A DNA stretch of 64,000 nt, taken from NCBI GenBank assembly GCA_013141125.1, contig JABFRO010000001.1, positions 868,001 through 932,000 on the forward strand, read 5' to 3'. The notes under the pieces are model-generated. The model saw nothing but the letters and a program-made list of their open reading frames with translations. It did no database searches and was not told the DNA's origin. The position numbers and the translations under genes were made by a program. This document shows positions 9,068 through 17,800 of the stretch, piece by piece (position 1 is the stretch's first letter; each line of letters starts with the position of its first letter). This DNA comes from Methylophilaceae bacterium. Lineage in GTDB: Bacteria; Pseudomonadota; Gammaproteobacteria; Burkholderiales; Methylophilaceae.

Positions 9068-9087
9068 ATAGACCGCCGCATAGACCG
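9068..9087 (-). promoter_or_regulatory. Paired CGGTCTAT sites upstream of the PhoX-type gene
   Basis: On the minus strand, CGGTCTAT occurs twice with 12-bp start-to-start spacing, about 150-170 bp upstream of the phosphatase start. The identical pair geometry occurs at 29258-29277, and related single sites precede other exported-protein genes (see findings). A near match, TGGACTAT, lies at 9047-9054. The function as an operator is inferred. Confidence 0.45.
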
Positions 9088-9105
9088 TGCGCATAGCAAG
9101 AAAAC

Positions 9106-9768
9106 CTATTTGCTTGCAGAAATTGCCCGCTCTTCATCCAGCTTGTCGCGGTAATCCTGAAAGATATTTTCCAACTCCACGCGCTTGATTTGAGTAAATG
9201 GCTCTTTGCGCAATACCGCATCAAAAGCACCGGGGTTTTCGTACATTTTTACCAATTCCAGGCCAAAACCGTAAAGTTTGGTGTTTTTGCCTACGCAAGC
9301 TGCCAGCGTGTTTTCTTTCTGCGCAAGATTGCCTACCAGCTTGCCACGCTCGCCCTCGTTGACCTTCAAATCGCGTTGCGCATTCTGATATTGCAAAGTC
9401 AGTTCGGACAAGCTTTTTTGTGCACTCTCCAGCAAGCCTTGCGTCTGCTGGAGCTTGGCTTCAGCCGCTGATCTTTCTTTTGCCGTGCGCTGCAAATCGG
9501 CCGCCAGTGAGCCTGCCTTGCGATTGGCCGCACTCAAACTGCCTTTCAGGGAATCAGCTTGCTGCGCAGACTTTTTCGCCTCCGCCTCAAATCCGGCTTT
9601 AGCCTGGTCTATCTGCGCCTGCAACTCGGCTTTTTCCTGCTGCATTTGCTGCACCATCTGTTGCATACGGCGCGCGGCCTTGTCTTTTTTGTCAGCGGCC
9701 TGCGCTGGCTGCAATATCAGCATGGTGACCAACGCCAGGCCGAATACTGTTCCCGGGATTATTTTCAT
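9106..9768 (-). CDS. Periplasmic coiled-coil protein at the end of the TPS/Ton gene run
   Basis: A 220-residue protein. The signal peptide (MKIIPGTVFGLALVTMLILQ to AQA) is followed by about 120 residues of heptad-rich coiled coil (QQMVQQMQQEKAELQAQIDQ and similar, rich in Ala, Gln, Lys and Glu). A short C-terminal domain contains CVGKNTKLYGFGLELVKMYE and ends in a helical tail. Proteins of this design beside ExbB/ExbD/TonB genes are often annotated only as hypothetical or 'phage-related'. It follows the porin by 14 bases, so it is almost certainly in the same transcript. It may link the outer-membrane porin and TonB-like protein in the periplasm (inference). No enzymatic motif. Confidence 0.8.
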   Translation of the reverse strand: MKIIPGTVFGLALVTMLILQPAQAADKKDKAARRMQQMVQQMQQEKAELQAQIDQAKAGFEAEAKKSAQQADSLKGSLSAANRKAGSLAADLQRTAKERSAAEAKLQQTQGLLESAQKSLSELTLQYQNAQRDLKVNEGERGKLVGNLAQKENTLAACVGKNTKLYGFGLELVKMYENPGAFDAVLRKEPFTQIKRVELENIFQDYRDKLDEERAISASK

Positions 9769-9782
9769 ATTAAGCGGTCTCT

Positions 9783-11378
9783 TCAGAACTTGGCGTTAAA
9801 ATCAAACATCAGCACATCTATCGCCAAAGGCAGGCCACTAATCTGGTCAGCGCTAAACCAGCGCGCAGTCAACCAGGCATTCTTATCCACACCGTAACTG
9901 CCGCCCACAATCCAGCCTTTGGTATCCGTACCGCCCAGATGGAAATCAGAATCGGTAAACGCATCCAGCACCGCATCCGCCTCAATGTGTTTATAAGCAC
10001 CAAATACCTGCCAATCATGACGTTGCACAATTTTCGGCATCCCCACATTCAGCCCCACCTGATAGGCCTGATTTTCCCTCTTGTAGCTATTGCCGGTACG
10101 CGCCAATATCTCACTCTGGTCAAAACCAATATTGCGCACATAATCAGCCGTCAACACAACATGCACCGGATTAAAGCTTGCCAGATCAAGCTGAGCGGTT
10201 AAATTGATTTCACGAAACTTGGAGGCCAAACCGCAAGCACCGGGGTTGGTGGTAGCACCGCAAAAATTACTATTTGCCGCATCTATACTGAACGTGTTGT
10301 TGCCTTTGTTGCGGAAACCAAGTGCTGTATTATTAAACTCGGTGTCACCTAGCGTATTCGGTTTCCCGGCTACATTCTGAAAATCATAATAAGCTACGCC
10401 CAATTTAAGCGTGGAATCATCTGCGCTTTTCCATTGCACACCACTCTGAATACCAAATAGCCATTTATCTCTGGCTCTATTGGTATTGGATGTTTCCTGT
10501 TCATCCAGAACAAAAGCGCCCACCGTGCCAAAGGCCGACCAGTGGTCAGAGAACTTGGGCTTGAAGCTGGCGGCAAAACCATCAAAAGCAAGATCAGGAT
10601 CCCAAACCAGATCCGTGGAAAACCAGGGATTTTCTATACGTCCGCCGGAAATACTAATCCATGGCAAAGGCTGCGCGCGCAGAAACGCCCTATCCAGCCC
10701 AAATGAGAATTTACTGCTTTTGGTTTCCAGGGTCTGGTTAGGTGAAATGGGATCGGTATTACTACCCGTCGTCATGCGTATACCGCCATCCAGCCAATCA
10801 GCCAGCTTAAGCTTGGCACCCAAACGCGCCCTCACCCGAAAACGGTTACGATCTTCGGTAGTGTTGCTAATGTTTGAGTTGCGCAAATCACCTTTAAAAT
10901 TGACAGGAGCCGAGTTGCCTGTTGCAAAGCTATCCAGCTCATAGCGCAGACGCATATCGCCTTCCCACTGAATGCGGTCTATCCAATCGGGCAATCCCAA
11001 ACGCTCGCCAGCCTTGTAGTTGAGCTTGGCCATCACGTCCTTCTTGATCTCTTCGCGCATCTCGTTTTTGATATGCTCGGGCACATATTGCACACGCACC
11101 GCCTTGCTATCGCTTTTGGCATCCGCCTCACCGCTCTCGGCCAGTTTTTCCGCACTGCGCGCCGCATCCTGCGCCGCCTGTGTCAGCAGGCCATCTGCCT
11201 TGTCCTTGGTCAGCACGCCTTCCTGCACCAATAAATTAATCAGGTTAACCGTAGTGGCACGCAATTGCTCCAGCGATTCACGCTCACCGGCCTGAACCGT
11301 GGGGGCGGTGAGGCAACTGCTCATCAGCGCCAAACTCATCAGCGAGAGTTTGAAAGATTTTTTGTTATTCATATTCAA
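9783..11378 (-). CDS. Putative outer-membrane porin (Porin_5-like)
   Basis: A 531-residue protein. The signal peptide is cleaved near TVQAGE. A helical N-terminal part (RATTVNLINLLVQEGVLTK, then long Glu/Lys/Ala helices to about residue 120) is followed by a beta-barrel region starting near WEGDMRLRYELDS, with many alternating aromatic strands and a terminal Phe (MFDFNAKF). The N-terminal 'LINLLVQEGVLTKDKADGLL' segment is typical of the family annotated 'putative porin'. It sits between the TonB-like and coiled-coil genes and is presumably the outer-membrane client of the Ton motor encoded upstream. The substrate is unknown. Confidence 0.85.
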   Translation of the reverse strand: MNMNNKKSFKLSLMSLALMSSCLTAPTVQAGERESLEQLRATTVNLINLLVQEGVLTKDKADGLLTQAAQDAARSAEKLAESGEADAKSDSKAVRVQYVPEHIKNEMREEIKKDVMAKLNYKAGERLGLPDWIDRIQWEGDMRLRYELDSFATGNSAPVNFKGDLRNSNISNTTEDRNRFRVRARLGAKLKLADWLDGGIRMTTGSNTDPISPNQTLETKSSKFSFGLDRAFLRAQPLPWISISGGRIENPWFSTDLVWDPDLAFDGFAASFKPKFSDHWSAFGTVGAFVLDEQETSNTNRARDKWLFGIQSGVQWKSADDSTLKLGVAYYDFQNVAGKPNTLGDTEFNNTALGFRNKGNNTFSIDAANSNFCGATTNPGACGLASKFREINLTAQLDLASFNPVHVVLTADYVRNIGFDQSEILARTGNSYKRENQAYQVGLNVGMPKIVQRHDWQVFGAYKHIEADAVLDAFTDSDFHLGGTDTKGWIVGGSYGVDKNAWLTARWFSADQISGLPLAIDVLMFDFNAKF

Positions 11379-11447
11379 TTCCAGGTTTTTAATACAGTGC
11401 TTTTGATTCCATCATCCATTGATAAAACATCCGTCCGCTCTCAAACA

Positions 11448-12155
11448 TCAACCGGAAGAACGTGCGGTAATACGCAATTTAATCGGCTGCGGCAGACCTT
11501 CCGGCGGCATCTCGGACAACGCTGGTATGTCGCTCAAGGCGGTCTTGATAAGCTCGTCTTTGGCAACATCGCCACTGGAACCAATCAAATCCAGACGTTC
11601 TATTCTGCCATTCGGCTTAACCCAGACATGCACCACCAGCCGGTATTTGCCGCTGGCCAGTTGCGGGTCTTTGGCCAATGCATCTTCTATGCGTGATTTG
11701 AGCAATCCGGCAAATCTGTCGAACTGATGGCTACCACCACCGCCAATCTTGGTACCAACTTCTCCGCCCTTATACTCACTATTCACCGTACCTGCCGCAA
11801 ACGGGCTAGCGCCCTCGCCCGCCGCACCCTCCATCTTCAATTGCTCGGCAGGCGGTGCTTGCTCCGGTTTGGGTTGCGGTTCAACTTTTACTTCCTTGGG
11901 CGGCTGTTGCTCCTTGGGCTGCTCTTTCGGCGGCGGGGGCGGCGGAGGCGGTGGCGTATCCGGCAACAGCTTGATGGTGGTGATGGCCTTTTTATGCGGC
12001 GCGCTACCGGAGAACAGGGATTTCAAACCATAGCCCAGCAGTGCCAGCACCAAGATCACCACCAGTGCCGTCACGATGCGCCGCGTCCAGATTTCCCGGG
12101 GGGTCAGCTCCGGTTCGTCTTCTTCATCCAGATTGATATTAGCCGTCTGTTGCAT
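11448..12155 (-). CDS. TonB-like energy transducer
   Basis: A 235-residue protein. It has a cytoplasmic N-terminus (about 25 residues), one transmembrane helix (RIVTALVVILVLALLGYGL), and a periplasmic linker with an uninterrupted run of nine prolines followed by Pro/Lys/Glu repeats. A C-terminal TonB-type domain contains YRLVVHVWVKPNGRIERLDL and ends in a beta strand (PIKLRITARSSG). It resembles the TonB_C domains of the 'TonB family protein' group rather than classical TonB. Its ATG overlaps the stop of the second exbD (TGATG), so translation is coupled. The role is to transmit proton-motive energy from ExbB/ExbD to an outer-membrane protein, most likely the porin or TpsB encoded here (inference). 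Confidence 0.88.
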   Translation of the reverse strand: MQQTANINLDEEDEPELTPREIWTRRIVTALVVILVLALLGYGLKSLFSGSAPHKKAITTIKLLPDTPPPPPPPPPKEQPKEQQPPKEVKVEPQPKPEQAPPAEQLKMEGAAGEGASPFAAGTVNSEYKGGEVGTKIGGGGSHQFDRFAGLLKSRIEDALAKDPQLASGKYRLVVHVWVKPNGRIERLDLIGSSGDVAKDELIKTALSDIPALSEMPPEGLPQPIKLRITARSSG

Positions 12156-12559
12156 CAGGTACCTATCTTGCCGGTCACCAGACCGACATTACTGATTTGC
12201 ATACGCGTTACCAGATCAATCACGCTAATCACCCCGGCATAAGGCGCATTGGCATCGCCGCGTATCATCACATTGAATTGCGCATCCTTGGCCTTGGCCG
12301 CATTGAGCTGGCTTTCCAGCTCCGCCATGCTGACTCCTACTCCATTGATCAATACACCGCCACCCTGCTGCACCTGCACAATTTTGACATCGTGTTTTTC
12401 CGTGCTCGGTTTATTGGAGGGTTTGGGCAGATGCATGGTCAAGCCCTGCACACCGGCGGTGGTCATCAGGATAAAGATCACCAACAACACATAAGCCAGA
12501 TCCAGCATGGGCGTGATGTTGATGGTGTCGTAGGGTTGAACGTCGTTTTGTACTTGCAT
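12155..12559 (-). CDS. ExbD/TolR-family biopolymer transport protein (second copy)
   Basis: A 134-residue protein. A short cytoplasmic tail is followed by the transmembrane segment LDLAYVLLVIFILMTTAGV. Within it the essential ExbD aspartate is conserved in ITPMLDLAYV. The periplasmic domain ends VGLVTGKIGT. It works with an ExbB channel to convert proton flow into movement of a TonB protein. It starts 4 bases after the first exbD and overlaps tonB. Two different ExbD copies in one unit are known from other Ton systems, where both may be needed. Confidence 0.92.
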   Translation of the reverse strand: MQVQNDVQPYDTINITPMLDLAYVLLVIFILMTTAGVQGLTMHLPKPSNKPSTEKHDVKIVQVQQGGGVLINGVGVSMAELESQLNAAKAKDAQFNVMIRGDANAPYAGVISVIDLVTRMQISNVGLVTGKIGT

Positions 12560-12563
12560 GTTG

Positions 12564-12974
12564 TTATGGCACCTGCTTTTTGGTCACCAGACCCACTTCG
12601 GTAATATCCAGCTTTTTGCAGATGCCCAGCACTTCGGACACCTTGTCGAAATGGGTGGCGGCATCGCCTTTCAGCACCACGGGTAACTCGGGGTTGCCGC
12701 GTTTGTATTCACCCAGCCGTTGTTCCAGCGTCGCCATATCCACCGGATAAGCATCCAGATACACGGCGCCATCACTGGTAATAGTGATGGCGCGCATTTG
12801 CGGTTTGGCCAGCGGTGCGGTGGCTTGTGTGGTCGGGGTTTCCACTTTCACACCTTGTACCGAGGCCGTGGTCATGATGATGAAGATCACCAGCAGCACA
12901 TAGGCCAGATCCAGCATCGGCGTGATGTTAATCTCGTCATACAGCTGGTTGTCTTCTTTTATGCCTTCAGACAT
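12564..12974 (-). CDS. ExbD/TolR-family biopolymer transport protein (first copy)
   Basis: A 136-residue protein from ATG at 12974, chosen over an upstream start because GGAGG lies 8 bases before it and the N-terminus MSEGIKEDNQLYDEINITP matches the family. The transmembrane helix LDLAYVLLVIFIIMTTASVQ carries the conserved Asp. The periplasmic domain has the typical strand TITSDGAVYLDAYPVDMATL. It is about 50% similar by eye to the next ExbD, mostly in the membrane segment, so the two are paralogues with diverged periplasmic parts. It lies about 100 bp after the ExbB-like gene, with a stem-loop between them. Confidence 0.92.
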   Translation of the reverse strand: MSEGIKEDNQLYDEINITPMLDLAYVLLVIFIIMTTASVQGVKVETPTTQATAPLAKPQMRAITITSDGAVYLDAYPVDMATLEQRLGEYKRGNPELPVVLKGDAATHFDKVSEVLGICKKLDITEVGLVTKKQVP

Positions 12975-13030
12975 GCAGGTCGCCTCCTTGCAACCAGGAG
13001 AAACGGTTACCAATGCCAGTGCCACCAACA

Positions 13031-13067
13031 CCTTCCATTTTGGTTCCGCCTCGCACAGAATGGAAGG
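13031..13067 (-). other. Intercistronic stem-loop between the ExbB-like and ExbD genes
   Basis: The 9-bp arms CCTTCCATT (13031-13039) and AATGGAAGG (13059-13067) are perfectly complementary around a 19-base loop, right after the ExbB-like stop. No T-run follows on the minus strand, so it is more likely an mRNA stability or processing element than a terminator. It would allow ExbB and ExbD amounts to differ (inference). Confidence 0.5.
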
Positions 13068-13072
13068 ATCGG

Positions 13073-14743
13073 TTACTTGCCATGCAGTTCAGCCACACGC
13101 GTAACAAATTCATCCACAAATATCTGCATGGCAATGGTAATGTTCTTGATGCGGCTGGCCAGATAGTTATAGCCGAACAGTGCCGGAATAGCGACCGCCA
13201 GACCGGCCACGGTGGCCAGCAACGCGGCGGCAATGCCCGGGGCAATGGCATTCACATTCACATCCCCGGCGGCGGCAATGGCGGCAAAGGTAATCATCAC
13301 GCCCACCACGGTACCCAGCAATCCCAGGAAAGGACCGCCGGAAATGGCGATGGTGAGCAATACCATGCCCGAATTCTGGCGTTGGGTTTCGCGCACCAGT
13401 TCGGCATCAATCGAAGCCTTGATGGCATCCATGGAGGCACCGCTCAGTGATAGCACTTCCCCTTCTTTTTGCCGTTTATGAATTTCTCGCAAACCGGCGC
13501 TATAAAGCTTGTAAAGCGAGGCATTGGGAAAGTGCGCATCCTTGTCCAGCGCCAGTATTTCATTCCCCGCATGATGAAAACGCGTGAGAAAACGGTGATT
13601 ATCTTTATCCGTACTGGAAACCAGACGTGCTTTTTGCAGCATCACATAGGCACTGATGGCAAACATTACCGCCAGTATGCCAATCACCACTTTGGCATCA
13701 ATGGTCAGGCTACTCACTAGAATTCCGATGTAATTGGTTTCACCTTCCTCCTCCTCACCGGCGCTCTCTTCCACCTTTAGCAATTGGCTGTCCATGCCTT
13801 GCGCGCTGGCGGCCAGTTTCAGCCAGCCTGTGCTGCGTGCCACTTTGGCGATTTCCAGCTCATCCATTTCACCGTTAAAACCATCGCCGATTTTAATATC
13901 GGAGGCAGCATCCGCCACCGGCGCATCGCCGGTGCCAACCTCAATGCCGTTGACGAAAATACTGGCCTTGCCACCTTCCATGCTAAACGCTACCTGCTGC
14001 CAGACGGCGGCCTTGATCTCACCACCGGTGATGGTTTTGGCACCGATATGCAAACTCAGCTGTTGACCGTCCAGCTTCAAATGTATCGCATCACTCTGGT
14101 TATACAGACTGGCGCTTTGCGGCAAGCTGGCCGGTTTGATCCAGGCCGACCAGGTATAGCCTGCCCCGGCAGCGCGGCTAATGGCCGGGTTGGTAGGAAT
14201 CACAAACGGCTTGCCGGTAAATACGGCGGCCTCACCCAGCAGCGCAGCTTTTTGCACGCTGATTTCACCGCTGGCCACCAGGCCGGTAGCCGAGCTATCC
14301 TGAAACAGGGCTTTTTCGGCAAAATGGAAGGCGGCAACGGTGTGGGCATCCCAAGTGGCTTTGCTATCCGCGCTGGCGGTAGCTTTATCATTACCTGAAT
14401 AGAGCCAGAAATGTGCCTCTTTATCCGCCGCATCAAGCTTGGGCAATTGCACCCAAATCACCGCCAGTTCATTCAGCGCATCAAATTTCTCGATGTGATA
14501 TTTCAGCTCGGTCTTGTCGTCAGCGGCAATGAAACGCAAATCTGAACCGTCAGCATTGGCATTGGTAAAGTCGAAGTTGCCGGAGTGTAAACGTAGCACT
14601 ACCGGTACAGCAGTCAGCGCCTCCGTGACGGTAGCGGCGTTGACCACCACTTTATTGCGTGCCGTCCACGCCTCATTCCAAGTGGCATGAACCAGGGTCG
14701 GCAGCATCAAAAACATCGCCAGTAAAACTATTTTTTTAATCAC
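13073..14743 (-). CDS. DUF2341/LamG-like domain fused to an ExbB/TolQ proton channel
   Basis: A 556-residue fusion. A signal peptide (MIKKIVLLAMFLMLPTLVHA) is followed by a DUF2341-like domain to about residue 120 (WNEAWTARNKVVVNAATVTE, then FWLYSGNDKA). A LamG/concanavalin-like domain follows at about 130-310 (YTWSAWIKPASLPQSASLYN and DGFNGEMDELEIAKVAR). The C-terminal half is a MotA/TolQ/ExbB channel with a transmembrane helix at about 345-365, the conserved SGGPFLGLLGTVVGVMITF segment, and a last helix in APGIAAALLATVAGLAVAIP. Normal ExbB proteins are only about 220-250 residues, so the carbohydrate-binding-like extracytoplasmic half is an addition. It lies between tpsA and exbD. Confidence 0.9.
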   Translation of the reverse strand: MIKKIVLLAMFLMLPTLVHATWNEAWTARNKVVVNAATVTEALTAVPVVLRLHSGNFDFTNANADGSDLRFIAADDKTELKYHIEKFDALNELAVIWVQLPKLDAADKEAHFWLYSGNDKATASADSKATWDAHTVAAFHFAEKALFQDSSATGLVASGEISVQKAALLGEAAVFTGKPFVIPTNPAISRAAGAGYTWSAWIKPASLPQSASLYNQSDAIHLKLDGQQLSLHIGAKTITGGEIKAAVWQQVAFSMEGGKASIFVNGIEVGTGDAPVADAASDIKIGDGFNGEMDELEIAKVARSTGWLKLAASAQGMDSQLLKVEESAGEEEEGETNYIGILVSSLTIDAKVVIGILAVMFAISAYVMLQKARLVSSTDKDNHRFLTRFHHAGNEILALDKDAHFPNASLYKLYSAGLREIHKRQKEGEVLSLSGASMDAIKASIDAELVRETQRQNSGMVLLTIAISGGPFLGLLGTVVGVMITFAAIAAAGDVNVNAIAPGIAAALLATVAGLAVAIPALFGYNYLASRIKNITIAMQIFVDEFVTRVAELHGK

Positions 14744-14840
14744 TTATCCATACTCCACATCAAACAAAACAAACTTGCCGCATACTAAAAAAGAATTATT
14801 GCAGCCTGATGAAACTGCCACAGAAATGTCATACCCGCAC

Positions 14841-17800
14841 TTATTCACCCAAACCAATCACCTCAACCGAAATAAAGGAAGGCATCACGCTTTTGGGACT
14901 GAGAGCACTGGAGGTGGCCTGACGTGCCACATCATCGGCAAGGGATTTGGTGGCATCGGCAGCCACATTGGATACCCCTGCCATCGCCCCCGCCAGGCTA
15001 CCGGTATCGGCTGCCGCAACACCGCTGGAAGTACCGGAAACCGAAATGTTATTCGCCCCCAGCACCTGCGTGGCGACCGCCAGGAAGTTACCCGCCGCAA
15101 CCCCAGCTTCACTGGCGTTCAGCACACCGCGCGGCGCGATCAAGGCCACATTACCCAGCGCCGGTGCCACTTGAGAACCTGCCGGACCATCGGGATCATA
15201 GCTCTGGGCACGAATACCGCTGCCCGCCGCCACGCCCTTGACCTCAATTGTGGTTTTACCATCGGCATCGGTGCTCACCACACGCTTGGGTACTGAAACA
15301 GCCGTCTTGGAGCCGCGCCCGGCATCAATATCACCGTTATTCACCCACACCGTAATATCGCTACCGTATTGGGTAATCACCTTGGATTGCTCAACCTGAA
15401 AGCCGCTTTCGGCAAAGGCTCGAATATCACCGCCACGCTCAGTCACAATGCCAATATCATTACCGGAAGAAGTGGGCACCCCGGCATTAATCAAGCCGCC
15501 CGGGGTCAGGATGTCGATATTGCCGTCACGATAAGTGCGCAACTGGCTGTTAAACAAGGATAAATCACCGTTATAACTTCTATTGGACGGAAATAAATCG
15601 GCAATCGCCGTGTCGCCGCGCTGATGATTGCCAGTGCTGGCAAAACCTTTACCCGAAGCCAGCAGCTCGGATGAAAAATGACGGTAGGCAAATACTGCCT
15701 GCCTATCCCTGTCCAAGGCCAAATATTGCGTCATGGCCTCCACCTCGCTCAAATCACTACGGCCTGTCTGTCTGCGCATATAGCTGGCTACCGCCTTGGA
15801 GGTAGCGTCGCGATAAGAAGCCAACTGACTGGCATTGCCTTGTAATTCAGACGGTCCGGCACCGGTCGGATTAATGTAATTGGCCACATAAGTAGCTACA
15901 TCCGCCCCCTGCATACCCAGCCCGGCCAACAGGGTGATCGAGGCACCGGTGTCAGCCAAGGCCGAATTCACGGTATTGGCTACGGTCACTATGCCTTTGC
16001 TGGTACCCAGCTTCACATCGCGCCCCGCCTGCACCAACAGCTCGCCCGGCCCACCCAGCTGAACAAGCTGCCCAGTGTCGGAAGGAATGGTGAAATCACG
16101 GCCGGCGCTAATCACCGTAATAGCGTTGCTATCCAGATGCTGAATGTCGGCGCTTAACGCAACATCCTTCCCGGCGCTGATATAGGCCGCCTTGGGCGAA
16201 GTCAGCCCGGCAACAGATTCAGAGCCAGGCAAGGTGATAGAGCCATCTCTGGCAATGATGACGAGCGGCTTAGTGTCTCCTGTATGCAACGCTGTGGCAG
16301 CATGACTGCCGATAAACTGAGTAATGACACCAGAACCAAATCCGCCATTTTGACTGACGGGTTTCACTACCGAAGGCAACTGGCTGGCATCGGCATCCGA
16401 AACCGCAATCAGCGCCTTATCTCCATTGCCCAATACGTTACCGGCGGCAAACAAGCCAAGATTCCCCTGGGCTGATGGAGCCAGTATCATCTGTCCAACT
16501 TTAACATCGGCGCTAAACGACACCGCCTCTACTGTCCCCGGGTGAATTTCCAATGCCGCTTTCAGATTGGTATTATTGGTGCCCGCAACCAGATCAGACG
16601 TAATCCGGCTAACATCGGATGAACCCAATGTGGCATTGCCAGTGAGAGAATCCAGCCTGAAGGCGCTATCCTCGCCGTAAGTCAACAAATAGGCATTGTT
16701 ACCGCTGGCATCCAGCGGGCCTGCATTAGTCGTCACTTGCGACCACAGGGTGGGATTAAACACGGTTTCTATCATGGCGTTTTTAACAGCGGAAACCTTG
16801 GCGCTGGCATCCTGCAAAGCGATAGTGGTGCCAAAGGTATTGGCAGCCGCTTTGATTTCACCGCCAGCAGTCAAGTTGACATTACCTTTACCCGCAAAAT
16901 ACACACCGCTGGTGATATCGCCACCAGCCGCCACCTGCACATCGCCGCCACCGTTCAGACTAACATTGCCCGTGTTGTCATAACGCGCCGTGGTCGGTAC
17001 GGAAACCGAGAAATTGGTGATGCTACCCTCCGCATTCACCGATACATTGCCGCCACCCAGTGCAGCAACGCCTTGCTTGAACAAATCCGGTCGCACCCAC
17101 CAGCTGACATCCTTATTGCCACTGCCGCCACCTTGACGGAACAACCACGGACTAATCAGTTGCTGCGCGCCGGATGAGCCTATTTTGCCTACAATGTTGC
17201 CCTGGGTATGAATGTCGATATCCCCGCCATTGCTCAGATAGCTTGCACTATTTGCCGTTGTCGGCAGCGCAAAGTTATCAAAATCTGCAGCGGCTTGCCC
17301 CACCGTGTAAATAACCGAACTCTCGTTACCCATGGTCAGATTGCCACCACTGGCAATCCGAATATTTCCTTCACCGGTGCGTATCAACTTACTGTTAGCT
17401 AGAGTAAAGCTACCTGCATCTTTCACAGTCGCCATGGAATTGGCCGCCGAGAAATCTGCACCGGCCACCAAATCAAAGGAGAATGTATTTCCGCTCTGCA
17501 AAACACCCGCCGTAGTGGCGGTATCGAAACCATCACTCAAGCTACCGTTTATTTTCAAATCCTTGTTGGCACGCAAAGTCAAGGAACCGCCCTTGCCCGC
17601 CTGCAACGCACCAAAGACTCGCAGATTCAAATCAGCCGCAATCGTCAAATCTGTTGGCGTAGACGTGCCGGTACTGCGCACTTCAATATTTGGCAGCACT
17701 TTAATCACCGCGCCATCCTGCGTTGCTACGTAGCTGCCAGAACCGGGATTGGCGTTATAGAAAGCATTGGTATCAGCCACGATGGTCGAAGTATTGGCAG

